A stretch of DNA of 64,000 nt from Blastocatellia bacterium (GCA_016705245.1 JADIYM010000009.1:186001-250000), one strand, 5' to 3'; positions 17,970 to 27,830 are shown, counted from the first letter of the stretch. Numbers and translations: made by a program. Notes: generated from the letters alone by a model not told the origin.

Positions 17970-19505
17970 ATGATCGCAGAACGAGAAAGGCACGAGGGTT
18001 CGGAAGGCACCAGATCGGTTCGCCTGGCTCTGGCCAGCCTCTCACTCTCCATGTTGATGCCGTCGCTTGCGACCAGCATCGCCAATGCTGGTTTGCCAAC
18101 TCTGGCATTCGAGTTCACGGCCTCTTTCCAGGAAGTCCAGTGGGTTGTTCTCGCCTATCTGCTTGCCATCACCACCACGATCGTCAGCGCCGGGCGGCTC
18201 GGTGACATCGTTGGCCGACGACGGTTGCTGCTGGCCGGCACAGGGCTGTTCACGGTGGCGTCGCTCCTGTGCGGTTTGGCGCCCACCCTCTCGCTGCTGA
18301 TCGCCGCCAGGGCGGCACAGGGCCTCGGAGCGGCCATCATGATGGCCCTCACCGTTGCCCTCATCGGCGAGACGGTTCCGAAAGCGAAGACCGGCAGCGC
18401 CATGGGTCTGCTAGGGACGATGTCCGCGATCGGCACCACGCTTGGTCCGTTGCTCGGCGGCGTACTGATCGCCGGATTCGGCTGGCGGTCCATCTTCCTC
18501 GTCACCCTGCCGCCGGGCATCCTGAGTCTGGTTCTCGCACATCGCTACCTGCCCGTTGACCGGCCGCGACCGACTACAAGTCGCGCCCACTTCGATGGTC
18601 CGGGCACGCTGCTGCTTGGTCTCACGCTCGCGGCGTACGTCCTCGCAATGACGGCCGGACGAGGTCGCTTCGGTTCGCTCAACACTTCCCTTCTGGTGGC
18701 CGCCGTCGTTGGTATCGGGCTCTTTCTGCGAGCCGAGGCGAGGGCCGCTTCGCCGCTGATCCCATTGACGATGTTCCGCAGTCCCGTACTGAGTTCGAGC
18801 CTGACGATGAGCACGCTCGTTTCGTCGGTGTTGATGGCGACGCTCGTGGTGGGACCGTTCTATCTTTCTCGGGCGCTCGGGCTGGAAGCAGCCCTCGTCG
18901 GAGTCGTCCTGTCGGTCGGTCCGCTCGTCGCCGCGGTGACCGGCATACCGGCGGGCCGCATCGTGGACCGTCTTGGTGCTCACCGCGTGACCGTCGTCGG
19001 GCTCGGTTGCGTGGCGGCAGGTTGCTTCGCTCTCTCTGTCACGCCGGCGAGGTTCGGTATCGCCGGCTACATCGCGCCGATCGTTGCAATCACGGCCGGC
19101 TATGCGCTCTTCCAGGCGGCCAACAACACGGCTGTCATGACGAACAGCAATCAGGACCAGCGGGGCGTCGTCTCCGGCCTGCTCAGCCTGTCGCGCAATC
19201 TCGGGCTCATCACCGGTGCATCCGTCATGGGAGCGGTGTTTGCCTCCGCATCGGGGTCGGCAGACATCTCGACGGCTCGCCCGGAGGATGTTGCCGCCGG
19301 TTTGCGCATCACGTTCGCTGCCGCGTCGATGCTGACTGTCGTCGCGCTCGCCATCGCGGTTGGTAGCCGTGCCCGCTCGCGCACGACGTCGCACGGCGAG
19401 GGTAGCAGCCCAACGATCAGGTTCACCGGAGACCCGCTAGCCGGATCGCCCCGCCGCCCGTCAGCGCACGGCGCAGAGAGTCTATCTGCCCGACGTGCCA
19501 GTTGA
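17970..19505 (+). CDS. MFS drug-resistance transporter, DHA2 (EmrB/QacA) type
   Basis: 511 residues from ATG 17970 with AAAGGTGAA upstream. About fourteen hydrophobic segments run from residue 20 to 470. Motif A appears as GRLGDIVGRRRLLLAG (near residue 75), and motif C-like GTTLGPLLGGVLIAGFGWR follows segment 5, typical of proton-driven drug exporters in the inner membrane. The basic C-terminal tail (about 40 residues) overlaps the opposite-strand DinB gene by 83 bases. Probably controlled by the divergent LysR gene; substrates unknown. Confidence 0.88.
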   Translation: MIAERERHEGSEGTRSVRLALASLSLSMLMPSLATSIANAGLPTLAFEFTASFQEVQWVVLAYLLAITTTIVSAGRLGDIVGRRRLLLAGTGLFTVASLLCGLAPTLSLLIAARAAQGLGAAIMMALTVALIGETVPKAKTGSAMGLLGTMSAIGTTLGPLLGGVLIAGFGWRSIFLVTLPPGILSLVLAHRYLPVDRPRPTTSRAHFDGPGTLLLGLTLAAYVLAMTAGRGRFGSLNTSLLVAAVVGIGLFLRAEARAASPLIPLTMFRSPVLSSSLTMSTLVSSVLMATLVVGPFYLSRALGLEAALVGVVLSVGPLVAAVTGIPAGRIVDRLGAHRVTVVGLGCVAAGCFALSVTPARFGIAGYIAPIVAITAGYALFQAANNTAVMTNSNQDQRGVVSGLLSLSRNLGLITGASVMGAVFASASGSADISTARPEDVAAGLRITFAAASMLTVVALAIAVGSRARSRTTSHGEGSSPTIRFTGDPLAGSPRRPSAHGAESLSARRAS

Positions 19506-19902
19506 GATGTCCGTACAGATGGATGAGAAACGCCGCGGTCGACATCTCAAGTTCGAGAACGACCTCGGGATAGGCCTTCTCGAGCTGCTCCGGCGAAAGC
19601 CTCTCGATTACAGACGGAATGAGTTGCCTCAACTCGGCGACCCGTGCAATGAGCTCCTGCTTCGACACACCCCGCGTGCTGAACTCGAGGGGTCGATCCC
19701 TGGCGTACGGCACGTTCCCGAGCTGGCGTCCCACGTACTCGCGCAGATTGCCCTCGAGGTGCAGAACCAGGTTGCCGGGAGAGTTCGTGAAGTGCGCGGG
19801 TGTCTGCCAGAGCACGTCATCACTCGGAAAAGCCTCGATCTGCTGGCCGAGGCGTGTGAGGTCGCGGCGGAAGAGGGGAGCAAGAGAACGGTTCATCGTC
19901 AT
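19423..19902 (-). CDS. DinB-family protein (DUF1572-like)
   Basis: 159 residues from ATG 19902, starting one base after the PhzF stop, so probably co-transcribed with it. Four-helix DinB/YfiT-type protein with the usual spread of metal-binding histidines: VLHLEGNLREYVG near residue 47 and HLYGHLNWHVGQI near 130. Members include thiol-dependent S-transferases, many uncharacterised. The 3' end overlaps the convergent MFS gene by 83 bases. Confidence 0.8.
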   Translation of the reverse strand: MTMNRSLAPLFRRDLTRLGQQIEAFPSDDVLWQTPAHFTNSPGNLVLHLEGNLREYVGRQLGNVPYARDRPLEFSTRGVSKQELIARVAELRQLIPSVIERLSPEQLEKAYPEVVLELEMSTAAFLIHLYGHLNWHVGQIDSLRRALTGGGAIRLAGLR

Positions 19903-19903
19903 T

Positions 19904-20689
19904 TCAATACTCGATCTCGCCTTCGAGATAGAAGACGCAGCTGCCTTCCAGTTCGACGCGGTCCCCGGCCAGCCGGCAAACGACTTCGCCGCCGCGGCGC
20001 GAGGCCTGAAACGCGCGGAACTCGCTCTTGTTCAGCCGCGTCGCCCAATAGGGCGCAAGCATGCAGTGCGCTGCGCCGGTCACGGGATCTTCCGGAATCC
20101 CCTTGCCCGGCGCGAAGTAGCGGCTGACAAAGTCGTAGCCGTCGTCTCCCGCCGCGGTGGCGATGACGCCGGGCCGGTCGAGGCGGACGAGACGCGACAT
20201 GTCGGGCTCGAGCGCGCGCACCACTTGCGCGCTCTCCATCACGGCCATGTAGTTGAATGCATTGCCGAGGACCTCGAGAGGGGCCGCTCCCAATGCCTCC
20301 GAGAGTCCGTGTGGAGACGGAATCGTTTCCGACGGCCGAGCCGGAAAATCCATGAGGTATCCGGTTTCCGTCCGCCGGACGGTCAGCGGCCCGCTCATCG
20401 AATGAAAGACCACGGCCTTCCGATTCGGCTCGAGCCTCTCCATCACCACGGCCGCACTGGCGAGCGTCGCATGCCCGCAAAGCGGCACCTCGGTCATCGG
20501 CGTGAACCATCGCAGGCGATAGTCCTCTCCATGAGGAACGAGAAAGGCCGTTTCCGCGAGATTGTTCTCGGCGGCGATGGCCTGCATCAAGGCGTCATCC
20601 GGAAAGCGCTCCAGCGGAACCACCGCGGCCGGATTCCCGGCGAACCGGCGAATGGTGAACGCATCGACTTGAAAGATGGGTGTGCGCAA
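19904..20689 (-). CDS. PhzF-family isomerase/epimerase
   Basis: 261 residues from a TTG at 20689 (AGGGAA just upstream) giving LRTPIFQVDAFTIRRFAGNP, the conserved family opening. The catalytic Glu lies in NNLAETAFLV near residue 46. Other signatures are FTPMTEVPLCGHATLASA (near 63-80) and GIPEDPVTGAAHC (near 200). PhzF proteins are two-domain diaminopimelate-epimerase-like enzymes; most have unknown substrates. Probably one unit with the downstream DinB gene. Confidence 0.9.
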   Translation of the reverse strand: MRTPIFQVDAFTIRRFAGNPAAVVPLERFPDDALMQAIAAENNLAETAFLVPHGEDYRLRWFTPMTEVPLCGHATLASAAVVMERLEPNRKAVVFHSMSGPLTVRRTETGYLMDFPARPSETIPSPHGLSEALGAAPLEVLGNAFNYMAVMESAQVVRALEPDMSRLVRLDRPGVIATAAGDDGYDFVSRYFAPGKGIPEDPVTGAAHCMLAPYWATRLNKSEFRAFQASRRGGEVVCRLAGDRVELEGSCVFYLEGEIEY

Positions 20690-21514
20690 TTCCCTGAACC
20701 TCTTCGCGGCAGCGGGTCAGGCACGGACGCTCAATTGCACGGATTGTGCAACCGGACCATTTCACTGCTACGTCACGAGGATGTCCCAGGTGGCGAACGT
20801 CAAGCATCAGCGGGCGCGCGCGACGGCGTCAAGGGCAGAGGCTGAGCTCTCGCTGCGGGCGCTCCGCTGCAGGCGTTAGTTGGATGGCAGTATTCCTTCC
20901 GGGAGACGGCGGGCCAACTCGCCGCGTCAGGCGCGTGAGAGCCAGATCCGTGCCGGACTGCCCAACGGTCATCGCTATGACACAGGTTCAACCGGATTCT
21001 GTGTATTCCATGAAAGCGTGCCGGAGGCATACGGAGTTCTCGATGTCGTGCCGCGGTCCGCGACCGCGGAGCGGTCGATGCAATAGCCGTGGGTCGCGCA
21101 GGCGAGTGCAACGAGCCGACGCGACCCGCGGAACCGCCGGCCGTAAGGCGCCGACCGCGGAGCGGTCGCATCGTCAGTTCCAAGGGGAGCGATCGTCGTT
21201 GGCGACGCCCGTTGGTCCCGCGATCGGGATCAGCACGGTTGGGGTTGATTCCCTCCGTGGGGGCGATGCGACCGCTCCGCGGTCGGCACGTGTGCGTTGG
21301 GGTTTCCGCGGGTCGCGCGTAGGCTCGTACCCGCGCGACCCACGGTTCTGGCATCGACCGCTCCGCGGTCGCGGACTGCGTCACTGCGTCACTTCGTCAC
21401 TTCGTCACCGCGTCCGCAATCGTAAATCGGTGTAAACCACAGATTCCGGTAACTCTCGGCCGCGTTCTTCCGTAGATCACTTCTCTCGGCTACACCCACA
21501 GGGAGCACACCGCC
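20690..21514. other. Long intergenic region with nested palindromes
   Basis: No convincing gene. Most is occupied by the nested inverted repeat at 21060-21374. A short run of TCACTGCGTCACTTCGTCAC-type direct repeats (about 21380-21412) follows, then the leader of the M13 peptidase gene. Confidence 0.6.
21060..21374. repeat. Nested inverted repeat, about 315 bp
   Basis: Outer arms 21060-21081 (GCGACCGCGGAGCGGTCGAT) and 21351-21374 are complementary, as are inner arms 21151-21172 and 21263-21287. Between them GTGGGTCGCG at about 21089 matches CGCGCGACCCAC at about 21332. Each arm is itself a small palindrome (GACCGC-GGAGC-GGTC). The layout is two REP-like hairpins placed head to head. Confidence 0.8.
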
Positions 21515-23542
21515 ATGCGTCTTTCCGGAATTCTTTCCAGCTTCGCCATCATCGTTCTGCTGTCGTCCTCGGTCTCCGCCCAGGGTCCGAAAGGCGTCGA
21601 GCTTGCGGACATCGACACGAGCGTGGCGCCGTGCACCGACTTTTTCGAATATGCGAACGGTGCGTGGCGCAAGGCCAATCCGATTCCTCCGTCGATGGTG
21701 CGATGGAGCCGTCGCTGGGCCGCAGGGGAGCTCTCGAAAGACCGGCTCCACGAGATCCTCGAACAGGCCGCTGCGAAGCGTGACCTTCCCGCCGGAAGCC
21801 CCGAACGGCTCATCGGCGATTTCTATGCCGCCGGCATGGATGAAGCCCGCATCAACGCTCTCGGTGCCGAACCGATAAAGCCGTGGCTGGCCGACATCGA
21901 CAAGATGAAGAGCCCCGCGGACGTGCAGGCGATGATCCGGCGATTCCACGACGTCGGGATCGGTGTGCCGTTCACGCTCTACGGCACATCCGACAACCAC
22001 GAACCGAACAACGTCATCGCGCACATCTTCGCCGCCGGGCTCGGCCTGCCTGACCGCGACTACTACGTCAAACCCGAAGCACGGTTTGCAGAAGCCCGCG
22101 AGAAGTACCTTGCGCACGTCGCGACGCTCTTCGGTCTCACGGGCGTGAACGCCGCCGACGCGAAGACGGCCGCCGAAACCGTCATGCGATTCGAGACCGC
22201 GCTTGCCACGCACTCGCTCGACAACGTCGCCCTCCGCGATCCGAAGGCCACCGATCACAAGACGTCGTTCGCCGACCTCCGGAAGATGACCCCGGCGTTC
22301 GACTGGGCCGCGTACTTTTCAGCAGCCAACATCGGGCGCGCCGACGTGAACGTCGCCGAGCCGGCGTTTCTCGCCGAAGTGAACCGCCAGCTCGAGAAGA
22401 CGCCCGTTGCCGAGTGGAAGACGTACCTGAAGTGGCACCTGCTCCGCGTCGCGGCCGACGCGCTCTCCGAGCCGTTCCAGCGCGCGGACTTCGAGTTCAA
22501 CCAGAAGTACCTCGGCGGGGCGAAGGAGATGAAGCCCCGATGGAAGCGCAGCGTCGAAATGACCGACAACATGCTCGGCGAGGCGCTCGGGAAGATCTAC
22601 ACGGACAAGTACTTTCCCCCTGCTGCAAAAGCCCGCATGCAGGAGATGGTGAAGAACCTCCTGTGGGCGATGGGTGACGACATTCAGTCGATCGACTGGA
22701 TGGGGCCCGAAACCAAGAAGCGCGCGATGGAGAAGCTCTCCACCTTCAATCCGAAGATCGGCTACCCGGACACGTGGAAGGACTACAGCTCCATCAAGAT
22801 CGACCGCGCGTCCTACTGGAACAACATCGTCGGCGGCGCGCGCTTCGCCGTCGCCGACAACCGGTCGGAGATCGGCAAACCCGTCGACCGGGGCCGTTGG
22901 GGAATGACTCCGCCGACATCGAACGCCTACTACAACCCGTCGCTCAACGAGATCGTGTTTCCGGCGGGCATCCTGCAGGCGCCGGCGTTCGACATGGCGG
23001 TCACCGACGCGGTGAACTACGGCGCCATCGGCGTCGTGATCGGGCACGAGATCAGTCACGGATTCGACGACCAGGGCGCACAGTACGACGCGCAGGGCCG
23101 GCTGAAGAACTGGTGGACGGACGAGGACCTGAAGCGATTCCAGGAGCGCACGGCGTGCGTGGCCGCGCAGTTCGAGGGCTACTTCATCGAGCCCGGCATC
23201 CATCACAACGGCAAGCTCGTGCTCGGTGAGAGCATTGGCGACCTGGCCGGAGCGAAGATCGCCCTCCTCGCCTATCAGCATTCGCGCGAAGGCAAGGGGC
23301 CCGAGCCGACCATCGACGGATTCACGCCCGAGCAGCAGTTCTTCATCGCGTGGGGGCAGTTCCGTGGGGATGCGATTCGGCCCGAGACGCAGCGGCTGAT
23401 GGTCCAGAGTGACCCGCATCCGACCGGGAAGTACCGGGTCATCGGGCCGCTGTCGAACATGCCGGAGTTCTGGAAGGCGTTTGGTTGTCCGGACACGGCG
23501 GCGATGGTGCGGGAGAAGGAGAAGCGGTGTTCGGTGTGGTGA
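21515..23542 (+). CDS. pepO: M13-family (neprilysin/PepO) zinc metallopeptidase
   Basis: 675 residues, intact. A signal peptide (residues 1-22, ending SVSAQ) sends it to the periplasm or outside. It has the M13 N-domain opening (DFFEYANGAWRKANPIPPSM), the substrate-binding NAYYNP near residue 470, the zinc site HEISH at 511-515, and GESIGDLAG with the third zinc ligand Glu near 572. It ends in CSVW, matching the family's conserved C-terminal CxxW. Such enzymes cleave small peptides on the amino side of hydrophobic residues. It stands alone between a palindrome cluster and an R1 half-copy. Confidence 0.93.
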   Translation: MRLSGILSSFAIIVLLSSSVSAQGPKGVELADIDTSVAPCTDFFEYANGAWRKANPIPPSMVRWSRRWAAGELSKDRLHEILEQAAAKRDLPAGSPERLIGDFYAAGMDEARINALGAEPIKPWLADIDKMKSPADVQAMIRRFHDVGIGVPFTLYGTSDNHEPNNVIAHIFAAGLGLPDRDYYVKPEARFAEAREKYLAHVATLFGLTGVNAADAKTAAETVMRFETALATHSLDNVALRDPKATDHKTSFADLRKMTPAFDWAAYFSAANIGRADVNVAEPAFLAEVNRQLEKTPVAEWKTYLKWHLLRVAADALSEPFQRADFEFNQKYLGGAKEMKPRWKRSVEMTDNMLGEALGKIYTDKYFPPAAKARMQEMVKNLLWAMGDDIQSIDWMGPETKKRAMEKLSTFNPKIGYPDTWKDYSSIKIDRASYWNNIVGGARFAVADNRSEIGKPVDRGRWGMTPPTSNAYYNPSLNEIVFPAGILQAPAFDMAVTDAVNYGAIGVVIGHEISHGFDDQGAQYDAQGRLKNWWTDEDLKRFQERTACVAAQFEGYFIEPGIHHNGKLVLGESIGDLAGAKIALLAYQHSREGKGPEPTIDGFTPEQQFFIAWGQFRGDAIRPETQRLMVQSDPHPTGKYRVIGPLSNMPEFWKAFGCPDTAAMVREKEKRCSVW

Positions 23543-23635
23543 TGAGTCCGGTCCAACGGCGGCGATGATTGTGGCCGGCCGGAGACTCATTGGTCGCAAG
23601 CGGCCAGTGGACGGAGGGAGGCAGCGGAGCCAGAG

Positions 23636-23681
23636 TCTGTCGGTGGGACGCTCGCTACCGCTCGCGGCTCAGAAAACGGGG
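23636..23681. repeat. R1 palindrome, half copy
   Basis: Only the right arm is present: GTGGGACGCTCGCTACCGCT, then CGCGGCTCAGAAAACGGGGA. Located between the convergent peptidase and PPC genes. Confidence 0.75.
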
Positions 23682-23709
23682 ACGGGGAATGACGAGGGGC
23701 TCGGCAACC

Positions 23710-24949
23710 TCAGTTCAGCACCGTCGGATTCGACCGCCGTCCGTTCGGCAACACGACCGTGAAGACGTCGCCGGAAGACACCGCCGTCGCCGGAGTGATC
23801 TTGATTGTCGTCTGGGGTTTCGCCGGACCGTTGCGGCTGGGGAGCTGTCGCGCGAACGAGGCGGCATTCGTCAGCTCGGCGACCGCACCCGACGTCCCGA
23901 ACCCCGAGCCGACGAGCTTCTTGGCGAGACCTCCCGGCGTGAACTTCACGCGGTCGACGCGCGGGGCGCCCACGCCGCTCTGGACTCGACACGTTCACTC
24001 TGTAGCCGAGGCCGCCGCCGCGGCCCGTGATGTCGCGGACCGCGAGAAAATACGTGCCAGTGCCCGGGAGCACGATGTTGAAGCGCGTGTCGAGGCTGCC
24101 GGAGCTCTCGTCGTCGTCAGACGCAAAGATCCGCCTACCCGATCCGTCGAACAGGTCGACGACGGCGTCGAGCGACCCCGAGAAAACCGCCGCGTCGATG
24201 TCGACGATCAGCGTCGTGCCCCCGGTTCCCTGGAACCGGAAGAAGTCGATGTCGTTTTCGTTCCCGGCGCTGCCGGTGGCGAACGCCGGAAGGGTCAGCG
24301 GGTCGGCAAGGCCAAGGCTGTCGTTCGGCTCCTGCTCGACGGCGTCGGGCCCGTTCGCCACCGTGACGTTGAGCACGTAGACGTGGCCCTCACTGCCGGC
24401 GCCCGTGGCGTCCTGCACGCAGACGAAATAGAAGCCGGTGTAGGACGCGGTGAACCGCGCGAACGAATCCACGGAGCCTGGAACGCCGTTGTCGTTCTCG
24501 ATCACGACCGTGGCGCCATCGTCTTCGAACACGATGACGAACGGGTCGAGGAGGCTGCCGAAGACGCGGTCGGCGATGACTTCGACGCGCACGGGATCGC
24601 CCGCCGTGACGGGAAACGCGAAACAGTCGCCAATATCCGCGGGGCTCGAGATGGTGCCGCGCGCGTTGAAGGGCACGTCGCCGACGGCCTGCGGGCTGCT
24701 GTCGTTCGGCTCGACCTCGCTGACGTCGCCGGCGCCGGTGCCCGCGGCGAGCACCTCGTCGTCGCCGGACGGTCGACGTACCGGCTGGAGCACGGGTAAC
24801 GCGACGTGTGGCTTCGCGTCTCGTGCGCCGAGCTTCGTCGTCGCATCTCCGGACGCGTCCGGTCCACTCCGCGCCACACCCGTCGCCGCGAGCGAAAGGG
24901 TGAGCGCCGCTACGAGACTCGCCGTCGTGAAGACACGTGCCGTTCGCAT
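23710..24949 (-). CDS. Secreted protein with two PPC domains (one frameshift)
   Basis: ATG 24949 with GAGGAGG nine bases upstream. Signal peptide at residues 1-26 (SLVAALTLSLAATGVA). Two pre-peptidase C-terminal type beta domains open with DVSEVEPNDSSPQAVGDVPF and VEQEPNDSLGLADPLTLPAF and contain Asp-rich loops (IFASDDDESSGSLDTRF). An indel near 23985 shifts the frame; the repaired C-terminus reads VDRVKFTPGGLAKKLVGSGF, an IPT/TIG-like strand pattern. About 412 residues in total. Such domains usually accompany secreted hydrolases, but no catalytic domain is present here. Confidence 0.7.
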
Positions 24950-25093
24950 TGTTCGATTCCTCCTCGAGGGCGCGATCCTACGCCTTCTTCGCGGGAGCCG
25001 AAAGCGAAGGAGCAACTCGCGAGCGGTCTCGAGCCGTAGCACATCATCATTCATCTGCGGACTGTTCGACACGGTCGTTGGTAACATTGCGGA

Positions 25094-25669
25094 ATGACTA
25101 CCGAGCCGACCCGTGCCGACGCCGAAGCGCTCCTCTTCGAGTTCACCCTGTCCGACGCGCTGCGCAAGCACGGGCGCGCCGTCGAGGTCGCCATGCGCGC
25201 CTACGCCGGCTGGTACGGCGTGACGGACCCGGCCGAAATCGAACGCTGGGGGATCGTCGGCCTGCTGCACGACTTCGACTATGAGCGCCATCCGACCGAG
25301 GAGACGCACCTTCACCTCGGCTGTCCGATCCTGCGCGATCGGGGCTACCCGGAGGAGATCGTCGAGGCGATCGCCTCGCACGCCGACTACATGAACATCG
25401 CGCGGGACACGCCGCTCAAGAAGGCGATTTATGCGTGCGACGAGCTGGTCGGGTTCATCGGCGCGTGCGTCAAGGTGCGTCCGACGAAGAAGCTCGCGGA
25501 CCTGCCCGTCGAGTCGGTCGTGAAGAAGCTGAAGGACAAGGCGTTCGCGCGGTCGGTGGATCGGTCGTACGTGTATGGCGGCGCCGAAGCGATCGGCCGT
25601 CCACTTGCCGATCACGTTTCATTTCTGATCGAGGCGCTGAAACCGGCCGCGGACGAGATCGGGCTGTAG
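25094..25669 (+). CDS. HD-superfamily hydrolase
   Basis: 191 residues from ATG 25094. The metal-binding HD pair is in GLLHDFDYERHP near residue 57; upstream ALRKHGRAVEVAMRAYA supplies the first His and ASHADY near 96 a later one. This is the pattern of small stand-alone HD phosphohydrolases that act on nucleotides or similar phosphates. The substrate cannot be told from the sequence. Single gene, no obvious operon. Confidence 0.8.
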   Translation: MTTEPTRADAEALLFEFTLSDALRKHGRAVEVAMRAYAGWYGVTDPAEIERWGIVGLLHDFDYERHPTEETHLHLGCPILRDRGYPEEIVEAIASHADYMNIARDTPLKKAIYACDELVGFIGACVKVRPTKKLADLPVESVVKKLKDKAFARSVDRSYVYGGAEAIGRPLADHVSFLIEALKPAADEIGL

Positions 25670-25787
25670 CCGGACAGGCCGCCGATGATCGCGGATCGGG
25701 CCTGCTCCACACGCCTCAGCGTCGACGATGCCTCGGTCAGTGCCTTTCCATTGGCGCGTGGGGCGGCCTTGCGGGGTGGCGCCGCGA

Positions 25788-25880
25788 TTGCGCCTTTGCG
25801 AGACCCTTGCGTCTTTGCGGGAAACCGGCGTGCGGTGTGGTTTCTCGCAAATGCGCGAAGGTTACGCAAAGACGCAAAGG
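25788..25880. repeat. R2 palindromic repeat
   Basis: TTGCGCCTTTGCGAGACCCT pairs with GGTTACGCAAAGACGCAAAGG; inner GTCTTTGCGGGAAACC pairs with GGTTTCTCGCAAATGC. Follows the HD gene and directly precedes an R1 copy. Confidence 0.8.
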
Positions 25881-25899
25881 CCGGATTGGGGTTCCCGGT

Positions 25900-26016
25900 C
25901 CCCGTTTTTCGAGCCGCGAGCGGTAGCGAGCGTCCCACGGACGGTGGCTCAAACCGCAGACTCGTCGTCGCGGAAGGACGGAAGTGATCGGAAGCGCTCG
26001 CGGCTCGAAAAACGGG
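25900..26016. repeat. R1 palindromic repeat
   Basis: Left arm CCCCGTTTTTCGAGCCGCGA onward is full; right arm CGCTCGCGGCTCGAAAAACGGG is shortened. The loop carries CAGACTCGTCGTCGCGGAAG, shared in variant form with the other R1 copies. Confidence 0.85.
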
Positions 26017-26111
26017 AGCGTTGACCACACGCATCGTGCACTGCCGGGCAGGACGCTCGGCCAGGCCCCTTACCCCATACCTCGAGCCGCGAACTGGTCC
26101 GAGACGTGGTC

Positions 26112-26474
26112 CTACAACTCCTGGCCGAACATGATCCGGTGGCCCTCCGGCGTGCGGACACCGAACTCGCGCATTCCCCACGGCTTGCTGGCGAGTGGTT
26201 GGGTGAGGGCGACCCCGTTGGCCACGAGGTCGGCGTAGAGCTCGTCGACGCCCTCGACCGTGACGTAGACATAGTAGGAGTGGTCGCCGGTCTCGTGGGC
26301 CGGCATCGCGTCGGTGCATTCGCCGAGCATCACCCGGAACGAACCGCGCGACAGAAACGCCCAGCCCGGGACAGTGAAGTCGATCGCCATGCCCAGAACT
26401 CGCGTGTAGTAGTCGACCGACGTCGCGAGATCCCGAACCGCAAGCACGCATCGGACATTAGTCAGCTCAGCCAC
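26112..26474 (-). CDS. VOC (glyoxalase/bleomycin-resistance) family protein
   Basis: 120 residues from GTG 26474 with AAGGAGAG four bases upstream; longer frames lack this. It shows one beta-alpha-beta-beta-beta repeat pair: VLAVRDLATSVDYYTRVLGM at the N-terminus, YVYVTVEGVDELYADLVANG in the middle, and GMREFGVRTPEGHRIMFGQE at the end, where the Glu/His ligands of the family sit. Probably a small metal-dependent lyase, dioxygenase or binding protein; substrate unknown. Single gene. Confidence 0.85.
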   Translation of the reverse strand: MAELTNVRCVLAVRDLATSVDYYTRVLGMAIDFTVPGWAFLSRGSFRVMLGECTDAMPAHETGDHSYYVYVTVEGVDELYADLVANGVALTQPLASKPWGMREFGVRTPEGHRIMFGQEL

Positions 26475-26618
26475 GTTTCTCTCCTTCTGAATCTGTGTCC
26501 ACCGGTGTTCATCTGTGGACCGTGCCCATGGTGCCATCTCCGCAATCAATCGAGGCATTGTAAACGCATCAACGGATGCCTCCCGACGAGCCGACGGACT
26601 GGCGCGATACTCGATCGC

Positions 26619-26711
26619 CTGCGGCTCTGCGAGTCCTTTGCGTCTCTGCGAGAAAAGCGCCCTCGCGTGGCGAGTTTCTCGCAAAGACGCCTAGGACTCG
26701 CAATGGCGCAA
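26619..26711. repeat. R2 palindromic repeat
   Basis: CTCTGCGAGTCCTTTGCGTC pairs with GACGCCTAGGACTCGCAATG; the inner TCTGCGAGAAA also finds a complement (TTTCTCGCAAAGA). Confidence 0.75.
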
Positions 26712-26742
26712 GTAGAAGGATCAGGAGACGATCGAACCCGCT

Positions 26743-27513
26743 CTAGTGCACGATGCAGGCGTTGTTCCAGGTCACGATCTCGCCCGTCACCAGATTCACG
26801 TGACCCTCGACGCAGAGGTTCTTCCCCGCGTCGACGATGCCTCGACCAAGCATGTACGGGTAACCGTCGATCCGGGGCACGTTCCCGGGCACGTAGAACG
26901 CGAGTCGCACATTGTCGAGGTCCCTGGTTCCGGCTTTCGTCCGGAAGGCCTCGAGCGCAGCCGCGTGGTTCGGGAAGGCAAGCTTCGCGGCCGGCTTCAC
27001 CAACGAGATCCCCGAGAAGAACACACTCTTGTCGATCGCCAGGGCGACTTCGGATTCGTCGAAAAGGTGATCCCTCTTGATCGGCAGGTGTCGGTAGGCG
27101 CTCTCCGATTCGTACAGCACAATCACAATCTGGTCGTGTGCCTCGATGGCCGCCCAGTCGAACTTCACGGTGTATTCCACCCTGAAGGAGAGCCCGCTTA
27201 CCCACCCGCACTCGACGTCATATTTCCTGACCACGACGTGGGAATCGAAATGCGCTCGATCCATCCGATTCCTCTTCAGGAATTGGCTCTTCCATATTTC
27301 GAAGTACGCGTCACGCCTCGCACGTGCATCCCGGCAAAGGGCCTCGGCGTCGCCGCCGGCCGCTGACGAACTGGATGGCGGCGCTCCGTGAGTCAGGACG
27401 TCGTCGGTTTTCATCGTCGGAATCCCGTCGCTCTGCTGGGCGAGCGCTGGAATTGAGCCGAACATCAGGACGACGACCGCACACCGGACGATCGACAGTG
27501 AATAACATCGCAT
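26743..27513 (-). CDS. Hypothetical exported protein
   Basis: 256 residues from ATG 27513 with GGAGA six bases upstream. Signal peptide at residues 1-25 (VVVLMFGSIPALAQQ). The mature protein has a Ser/Ala linker, then a folded domain with cysteines (ALCRDARARR, YDVECGWVSG) and strand-rich stretches (FRVEYTVKFDWAAI, IVIVLYESESAYRHLPIK). No family recognised. The last residues (VTWNNACIVH) include a third cysteine, so a disulfide is likely. Periplasmic or secreted. Confidence 0.65.
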   Translation of the reverse strand: MRCYSLSIVRCAVVVLMFGSIPALAQQSDGIPTMKTDDVLTHGAPPSSSSAAGGDAEALCRDARARRDAYFEIWKSQFLKRNRMDRAHFDSHVVVRKYDVECGWVSGLSFRVEYTVKFDWAAIEAHDQIVIVLYESESAYRHLPIKRDHLFDESEVALAIDKSVFFSGISLVKPAAKLAFPNHAAALEAFRTKAGTRDLDNVRLAFYVPGNVPRIDGYPYMLGRGIVDAGKNLCVEGHVNLVTGEIVTWNNACIVH

Positions 27514-27604
27514 CGATTGTCTCCGATCCAGATTGGGGCCGTTGATCGAGCGCCCATCGAGTGAGCGAAGTGTATGCCGGGGCCCCTTCGATGTCATCGT
27601 CTCG

Positions 27605-27668
27605 CAGCCTGACTGGCGTGGCGGATTTCCCGCAGAGACGCGAAGGTCTCGCAGAGTCGCACAGATGC
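27605..27668. repeat. R2 palindrome, half copy
   Basis: Right-arm sequence only: GGATTTCCCGCAGAGACGCG, then AAGGTCTCGCAGAGTCGCAC. Confidence 0.6.
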
Positions 27669-27830
27669 CGACAGCCATCTCGTCATCGTGAGCTGGTTGA
27701 CGACGCTGGCTTCGCCGGTCCTGCTGCTCGCCTACGGAGCCGTCGTGGCGAGCCGCTGGATGTACCGGAGCCCCGCGCGGTAACTGAGAAGTCGGCAACT
27801 CCCGTGTGGCAAATCGCCCGCAACCACAGA

